Shown here: positions 59,490-64,000 of the stretch, in pieces
Numbering within the stretch: the stretch's first letter is position 1
How the letters are laid out: every line of letters starts with the position of its first letter
Source: Aporrectodea caliginosa
Taxonomy: Eukaryota > Annelida > Clitellata > Crassiclitellata > Lumbricidae
Reading direction: 5' to 3'
NCBI GenBank assembly: GCA_020284085.1
Contig: JACEVL010000804.1
Location: forward strand, 657,501 to 721,500
DNA length: 64,000 nt
Notes under the pieces: generated by a model
Database searches by the model: none
Told to the model about the DNA's origin: nothing
The model's input: the letters and a program-made list of their open reading frames with translations, nothing else
Program-made: the position numbers and the translations under genes

Positions 59490-61219
59490 TTGCGTTTTCA
59501 GATCGGAAGAAGCTCTGAGGAGTTTCATTGGAAAGACGCTGTATTCATGAACACTTACAATTATATAGCCAATAAATTTAATTCTTTTTTCACAGGAATA
59601 GCTCAATCACTAGCGATGAAAATTCCAGCTGCTGAGAGATCGTTCCAATCTTACCTATCTCCTCCTTCCTTGAACTCATTGGTAGTACTGCCCACTACCC
59701 CCGGTGAACTTCTTACCATTAACAAATCCCTTAAAGCTTCTTATAGTGCAGGACTGGATGATTTAGCACCGCACATTTTCTCTCCTTTGATGGATATACT
59801 CGCTAGTCCATTATCAGATATTATCAATTGCTCTCTAGAAAATGGGGAAGTTCCTTTGGAAGTTAAATCTGCCAAAGTAGTTCCAACCTTCAAACAAGGT
59901 AGTAAAAACGAGATATCAAACTATAGACCTATCTCAGTTCTTCCATTTTTTTCCAAATTTTTCGAAAGAATAATGTACGATAGGCTCTTCTTATACATTA
60001 ATGATAAGAAGTTCTTATACCCTCTTCAACATGGTTTCCAACCGGGTCACTCGACGTCAATGTCATTACTAGATATACAGGATAGAATCTCGAAATCCAT
60101 GGATAATAACGAATTTGCAATAGGCATATTCTTGGACCTGGCCAAAGCCTTTGACTCTGTAGATCATAATATTCTTATAACGAAACTACAACATTATGGT
60201 ATTAGAGGAGAATCGCTTGACTGGTTTAAGAGTTATCTCTCTGATCGTACTCAGCGTGTTCTTTGTAATGGTAGTCTTTCCAATCTTCAACAGATTTTAT
60301 TTGGTGTTCCGCAGGGATCCATATTGGGTCCGCTTCTCTTTCTATTATATATTAATGATCTCCCCAACTCCTCCTCCCTACTGAGATTTATTCTATTCGC
60401 TGATGATTCCAATGCATTCCTCTCGCATTCCTCTTATGACCAACTTATAAAACTAGCAAATCGAGAACTGATTCTGGCAGCGGACTGGTTTAAGGCTAAT
60501 AGACTTTCCTTAAATATTTCCAAAACTAATTTTATAGTTTTTAGATCCTCTAAAAAAATCATCCCAACAATTGATACAGAATTAAGCATTGATAACATTA
60601 TTATCCCTAAAGTTGAAACCTCAAAATTCTTAGGTGTTCTAATTGACAACATCTAAAATGGAACTCTCATATTAATGCTATATCAAAAAAAATTATGAAA
60701 AACATTGGGATAATTAAAAGAATTTCATATCTACTTCCTCCACAAATACTTAAGAACTTATATTATACTCTTATCTATCCTTATTTAACCTATTGTAACC
60801 TCATCTGGACTGCGACTTATCCATCCCACCTAGCTGCACTACAAATCTTGCAAAAAAAAGCACTTCGTATAATTACTAACTCCTCTTATAACACCCACAC
60901 TAAACCACTTTTTTATAATCTGAATCTTCTAAATATAAAACAAATTAAACATCTCCAAATATGTGAATTAATGTATCGATACGAGAAGAATCTTCTTCCT
61001 TTAGCATTCGTTTCCTTCTTCACTCCTACAACACAGACGATCCAAACCAGAAGTAAACGTTCCTTTTTATGCCCTTATGCTAGAACTAATGTACGTAAAT
61101 TCTCTATTGGCTATCAAGGACCTCTCATATGGAATAACCTACCTAGTTCCATTAAAAATGCTACAGGTTTCCCTCAATTTAAAAAACTTAGTCGTGCCTA
61201 TATTCAAAATAACGTATAA
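59490..61219 (+). pseudogene. LINE ORF2 with reverse transcriptase, one frameshift
   Basis: The first frame (59490-60656, 388 codons) opens at a TTG, so the real protein start is upstream and lost. Reverse transcriptase motifs run in order: N-Y-R-P-I-S (residue 144), G-F-Q-P-G-H-S-T, F-L-D-L-A-K-A-F-D-S-V-D-H (from about residue 214), G-V-P-Q-G-S-I-L-G-P (272) and the catalytic F-A-D-D (303-306). L-N-I-S-K-T-N-F and F-L-G-V-L-I-D-N follow. A stop at 60654-60656 is a one-base deletion effect. The next frame resumes with W-N-S-H-I at 60659 and runs to 61219, containing I-W-N-N-L-P-S-S-I-K near its end. The motif set places it in the jockey superfamily (CR1/L2-like); the exact clade is not resolved. 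It could not make a full protein. Confidence 0.9.
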
Positions 61220-61530
61220 CTAATTTGGTCTGGTTTATCGTCTTTGATGAACTCTTGTTTGTTTGTAATTTTTTCTTTATGTAATAACCTATCTTATCGA
61301 CAAATTATCTCGAAAAAACTTGCCACCCACATTCCCAACTAGGGCCCCTAAACAGCGGGAGTTTTTCTCCCTTCTAGGTGTGCCTTTTGCTCTGGATTCC
61401 TTATATTACTTGTATTATTGAGTGTTACTTCTGTTTATTAGCTTAATGTTGATGTATTTTATTTCAACACCTGTTATATTTTGATTTTGATGATCTGGAT
61501 CAATAAAAATGATGATTGATTGATTGAATT
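59490..61530 (+). mobile_element. LINE (jockey/CR1-L2 group), 5'-truncated
   Basis: About 2 kb of a non-LTR retrotransposon: ORF2 from just before the reverse transcriptase domain to its stop (61219), then a 310-bp 3' UTR and a TGATTGATTGATTG tail after GATCAATAAAAATGATGAT near 61500-61525. The endonuclease and ORF1 are missing, which is the usual outcome of incomplete target-primed reverse transcription. It lies just downstream of a family C LINE tail. Only one frame break separates its two long frames, so it is the youngest-looking LINE in the window. The tail's GATT unit is the same motif as the long TTGA array at 53.9 kb. Confidence 0.92.
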
Positions 61531-61639
61531 AGGATTGGGCTATTATTGCTAATATAAGAGACTGTACTCTAATAATTATGTACACTAATATGTACAGTTG
61601 TACACTGAGTACACTCTTATTCCCCAGACTTATCATTAT

Positions 61640-61962
61640 TCAATGAGGTCATCTGATCATCTTTGTCTGGTCATACCAAAATCAAGAACTGTTCTTGGCA
61701 AACAAGCTTTTTCAGTATCTGGACCTACTTTTTGGAACTCTCTTCCTGTGTCTGTACGCTGTGCTCAGTCGCTTGGGTCATTTCGTTCTCGGCTGAAAAC
61801 TTACCTCTTTCAAATTGCTTATCCACCTTAGGCTGTCTCTCTATCTCTTACGGACTGATCTTTTGGATGTTGACCTGATTACGGCTTGGTTTTGGTGTGC
61901 CATCGGTTGATGCCTTGTGCATTAGACACCGGCGCAATAGAAGTTGCTAATTACATTGCATT
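61640..61962 (+). mobile_element. LINE family B C-terminus and 3' UTR
   Basis: The plus frame reads L-C-L-V-I-P-K-S-R-T, then F-S-V-S-G-P-T-F-W-N-S-L-P-V-S-V-R, then S-L-G-S-F-R-S-R-L-K-T-Y-L-F-Q and a stop at 61831. The 3' UTR has GGACTGATCTTTTGGATGTT, GACCTGATTACGGCTTGG and TGTGCCATCGG. It is the reference copy for family B and has no frameshift within the last 70 codons. Confidence 0.82.
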
Positions 61963-62006
61963 ACATTTCATTACATTACATTACATTACATTACATTACA
62001 TTACAT
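61963..62006. repeat. (ATTAC)n tail repeat
   Basis: About eight ATTAC units at the end of the family B LINE, the terminal repeat of that retrotransposon. Confidence 0.9.
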
Positions 62007-62768
62007 ATGTACACAATAGATGCAATGCAACTGATATTTGATAATGCCCATCGCAATGTTCAAAAGGTAGTTTATGTTAAAGACACTGCGTCATAACAAA
62101 GATGATTAGCGTCGCCCTCCTGCTTTCTCCAGACTCGGGACTGGCACAATTAGAGTACAGGCAGAAGTGTAGGCCTACAGGATCAACCACGAAAGAGTGG
62201 AAAGCGAAACACATAGTTGGTAGTACAGTCGTGAATGTGAGGAGGTACACGGTTCCAAGTGTTAGTACCAACAAACTAATAAGCTAATAATCTATGAACC
62301 TCCTTGTGTTCATGGCTGTATTGCCAGCCCCCATCTTTCACTATGAACTGGAAAATTACATTTTGAGAATTGGAACTTGTTGCGTTAACTGCGCTCTTCG
62401 CAAGAGGGCGAGAGGTGTTGGCTTGATATCTAGCTCCCAGTACACAGCTACATCTGGCGAAATTAAGAGAATTCTTGGATTGAACAGCAACTGTGAATTA
62501 GATAATTTCTAACTCATTATTTATCACTCATTATCTAATAATGTATAGATAATTTCTAACTCACTGATTAACATATTCGGAAAATGTCAAATTTGAGCAA
62601 CTAATTTTTATTTCACTTAAAAATTAGATTTCAGAGATCTGGTGGAAATTTAATTTCTTGAGGATTCGAGGATTCGGCACGCACACTGGGGTCTATAATG
62701 TATGCGTGTATGTATGTATGTATGTAGGCATGTATATAATTATGCATGTATATATGCATAGTTGCATA
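62007..62768. other. Non-coding stretch, no gene seen
   Basis: Chance frames of 60-72 codons. CATTATTTATCACTCATTATC-type duplication near 62.51-62.57 kb. No gene. Confidence 0.4.
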
Positions 62769-62850
62769 CCTTATTCCTAAACTCCAATCTTCTAAAGCCC
62801 CACTCGAAAGCCATGCCCAAGGCTCCAGCTTATTTGTGAGCGCTGATATT
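62769..62850 (-). repeat. Family F dispersed repeat
   Basis: CTCCAATCTTCTAAAGCCCC, ACTCGAAAGCCATGCCC, CCAGCTTATTTGTGAGCGCT. Fourth copy of family F. Confidence 0.6.
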
Positions 62851-63555
62851 TATGTAACTATGTACAGTATGTATGTATTATTATTATTGCTAATTAAATT
62901 TGTCACGCGCGCAAAGTCAAACCGAAATGTGAATCGGAGGCGCGGACAGTCAGCCGCCAGGGGAAGATGCAGCTAGCTATCCATGTGCTCGAAGTCGAAA
63001 GTCAAGAAGAAATAATGAGTTTTGAGTCGCTTTTTGAAGGAAGGAAGTGAATGTATGTATAGGTGTATGCATGCATGTATCTATGCATGTTTGTATGTAT
63101 GCATTCATGCATGTACGTATGTATGTATTCATGTATAATATATGTGAGGCCGAAGAAAATCTGAATCCAAAAAGTGAGAGCAATGGCCTTCGGTTGCTAT
63201 ACATTCAGTCGTGATTACGGTTTGCTATCGAGTTTCACCTAATTTGTAATAGTCACCGACTAATGCCCAATGTTCTATTATCATGGAGCCACAGTTACTA
63301 GTTAAGATCTATAGATCTATAGAGTTGAGTCGCATCAGGCATTCTCTTACTAATGACATGGTTAAAACAGTTGCTTGCGCTCTTACTGGTCCTGGATTAG
63401 TTTATCCGAATGCAGTGTTGTATGATATAATTAGGCTATCTTCGTTTAATTGAAAACATCACCAAGTTAATTTAATGTTCTGTTTCAAGGATAATTACAT
63501 ATCAAATTGTCATTAAATGAAGCTCATCGCCTTAGCCTTCATGAATTTCGCGGTT
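62851..63555. other. Non-coding; TATG/CATG-rich part
   Basis: 63.05-63.14 kb is a degenerate ATGTATGC microsatellite. No gene seen. Confidence 0.4.
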
Positions 63556-63599
63556 TTCTTTTGAATTACGTAATAATTAAGTTTAATATTGCATGGATG

Positions 63600-64000
63600 A
63601 TGGATTATCTTTAAGGCCAGAACTACCATTCATCTTTTACGTTATAAAACATTGAAAAATTCATTTCGCGCTCAAAAGCTGAGGCGTCCTTTTGATTCGA
63701 CCTTGCTGGTAGAACCTATTTTCAGGACAATTGTAGGATTACGTGCTTTTAGCTATTGATCTCCTCCCGTTTGGAATCGTCAACCACCAACAGTCTGACA
63801 TGCGAACTCGGTATCATCATTTAAATCACTTTTAAAGATTCACTTTTTAGTTTGTCTTTGCACGACTGTGTTTTGCTCTAGCGGTTTTGCCTTGCGGCCA
63901 CATTCTTCTCTAACCTAAAGACTGTTCTCTTTAGCCGGGGTTGAGTCGGGAGCGCTTCTGAGTAGATAATCTTGAAGGGGCGCTATATAAATCTCTGAAA
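63600..64000 (+). mobile_element. LINE family C-like C-terminus and tail, cut by window end
   Basis: A broken plus frame gives L-R-A-F-S-Y, S-P-P-V-W-N and H-A-N-S-V-S-S-F-K-S-L-L-K-I-H-F-L, the standard ORF2 C-terminal pattern. Then come GAGTCGGGAGCGCTTCTGAG, TAGATAATCTTGAAGGGGCG and CTATATAAATC. The stop and tail are those of family C. Stops within the frame show it is dead. Confidence 0.7.

Overview
This is eukaryotic, almost certainly metazoan, non-coding DNA. It has one convincing host coding exon in 64 kb, long microsatellites, two kilobase-scale minisatellites, many 5'-truncated non-LTR retrotransposon (LINE) ends, tRNA-derived SINE heads, and a set of small non-autonomous DNA transposons of the hAT, piggyBac and PIF/Harbinger types. 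There are no operons, ribosome-binding sites, CRISPR arrays or bacterial genes. Scattered AGGCCTA-type words, retroposon tails of the form GCGCTATATAAAT and the mix of transposon families suggest an aquatic invertebrate, perhaps a deuterostome (echinoderm or hemichordate). That assignment is weak and is inference only.

Layout. 0-6 kb: a SINE cut by the window edge, scraps of LINE, a CT tract and a 28-bp minisatellite (3.36-4.40 kb). 6.1-7.8 kb: a 1.7-kb DNA transposon with about 145-bp inverted ends, an exact 8-bp target duplication and a broken reading frame. 8-10 kb: compound GAT/AAT and GA microsatellites. 10.9-11.5 kb, minus strand: a GC-rich 210-codon exon with a good splice donor, the only strong host gene signal. 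11.6-21 kb: several MITEs, including a piggyBac-type element inserted into a CCA-rich repeat, and a textbook hAT MITE at 20.7 kb. 22-35 kb: more LINE ends, a LINE interrupted by a hAT element with a palindromic junction, an ATAGT satellite and a Harbinger MITE. 35-42 kb: a hAT MITE, two candidate core promoters, a SINE and a LINE end. 42.3-45.2 kb: a 31-bp minisatellite of about 94 units that appears to have grown out of a LINE 3' tail, capped by a hAT insertion. 45-59 kb: SINEs, LINE ends, one hAT MITE, a 37-bp-stem hairpin, and TTGA and ATC microsatellites. 59.5-61.5 kb: the most complete retrotransposon, with reverse transcriptase and one frameshift. 61.6-64 kb: further LINE ends, the last running off the window.

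Repeat families as named in the entries: A, LINE whose tail is AATAAAGAATATACTT followed by ACTT repeats; B, LINE whose tail ends in ATTAC repeats; C, LINE whose ORF ends G-S-A-S-E-stop and whose 3' end is GGCGCTATATAAAT; D, LINE with a R-A-F-S-C-I-G C-terminal motif; E, retroposon tail AACCGGATTGTTTCAATAA; F, short repeat containing CTTCTAAAGCGCCACTC.

The most notable points are the minisatellite born from a LINE tail, the 1.7-kb transposon carrying a protein family I cannot name, and the palindromic hAT junction. I did not find a defence system or a gene cluster. The host exon is the only place where a functional product is likely.
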